From: Gymnogyps californianus
Lineage: Eukaryota > Chordata > Aves > Accipitriformes > Cathartidae
Direction of reading: 5' to 3'
Length of the DNA stretch: 64,000 nucleotides
Assembly (NCBI RefSeq): GCF_018139145.2
Contig: NC_059479.1
Location: 5,084,001 to 5,148,000 of the forward strand
The position numbers and the translations under genes were made by a program. Shown one piece after another: positions 63,800-64,000 of this stretch; within the stretch, counting starts at the first letter, position 1; every line of letters begins with the position of its first letter. The notes below the pieces were generated by a model. The model saw nothing but the letters and a program-made list of their open reading frames with translations, did not search any database and had not been told where the DNA came from.

Positions 63800-64000
63800 C
63801 TGAAAGAAATGGCACAGAAAAGAGCAAGTGGATTTTCCATTATTCCAATGCATTTACCATGTTCTGATGGACTGTTGTGATAAGGAAAGGAGGCACAAAT
63901 CAATTTGGACTTTACATTCCATTTAATTGCATATACATCGTAGTATTTTGAGGCTTTCTGTGCAATCTGTAAGCTGCCATCAGCACAATAAAGCTGCTTG
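63800..64000 (-). other. Start of the intron upstream of exon 63690-63799
   Basis: Intronic sequence by the gene model, with nothing else recognised. The gene is expected to continue beyond the window edge. Confidence 0.4.

Overview
The window looks like AT-rich vertebrate nuclear DNA, almost certainly from a bird. The basis is four related fragments of an avian ERVL-like LTR (U5 end with the GTGGTGCTTAGTTGCTGG core), two copies of a second avian LTR family (ending GGCAGCCAGCC...CCCACCACA), and a CR1 LINE tail ending in ATTCTATGAT. I see no bacterial-type gene organisation, CRISPR array, rRNA, tRNA or intact mobile-element gene. Most long open frames are chance frames in introns or lie inside LTRs.

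The main genic signal is a minus-strand gene running through nearly the whole window. Five exon candidates (63690-63799, 40838-40971, 36579-36628, 17411-17507, 7441-7682) have good GT-AG borders, and their reading phases join without a break (0-2, 2-1, 1-0, 0-1, 1-stop). Together they give 633 nt, or 210 residues plus a stop: the C-terminal part of a mostly helical, charged protein. I do not recognise the protein. Its 5' part lies beyond base 64000. Introns are about 22.7, 4.2, 19.1 and 9.7 kb. The stop codon overlaps an AATAAA, and a second AATAAA about 340 bases downstream is followed by a GT-rich stretch, so the gene probably ends near 7.1 kb.

Layout, left to right: 1-7080 is probably downstream intergenic sequence with simple repeats. 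7080-7682 holds the 3' UTR and last exon. 7683-17410 is an intron with a complete solo LTR (15090-15713). 17411-17507 is an exon. 17508-36578 is an intron with an LTR (22722-23139), a CR1 tail, an LTR fragment (29923-30114) and a strong candidate conserved non-coding element (25550-25830). 36579-36628 is an exon. 36629-40837 is an intron with an internally deleted LTR (37598-37727) and a second non-coding element candidate (38270-38480). 40838-40971 is an exon. 40972-63689 is a very large intron with a 991-bp solo LTR (49595-50585) carrying a minisatellite. 63690-63799 is an exon.

I found no undescribed biological system. The most useful leads are the five-exon gene model, the two conserved-element candidates and the rearranged LTRs. 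Gene identity, conservation and repeat family names all need database searches that I could not run.
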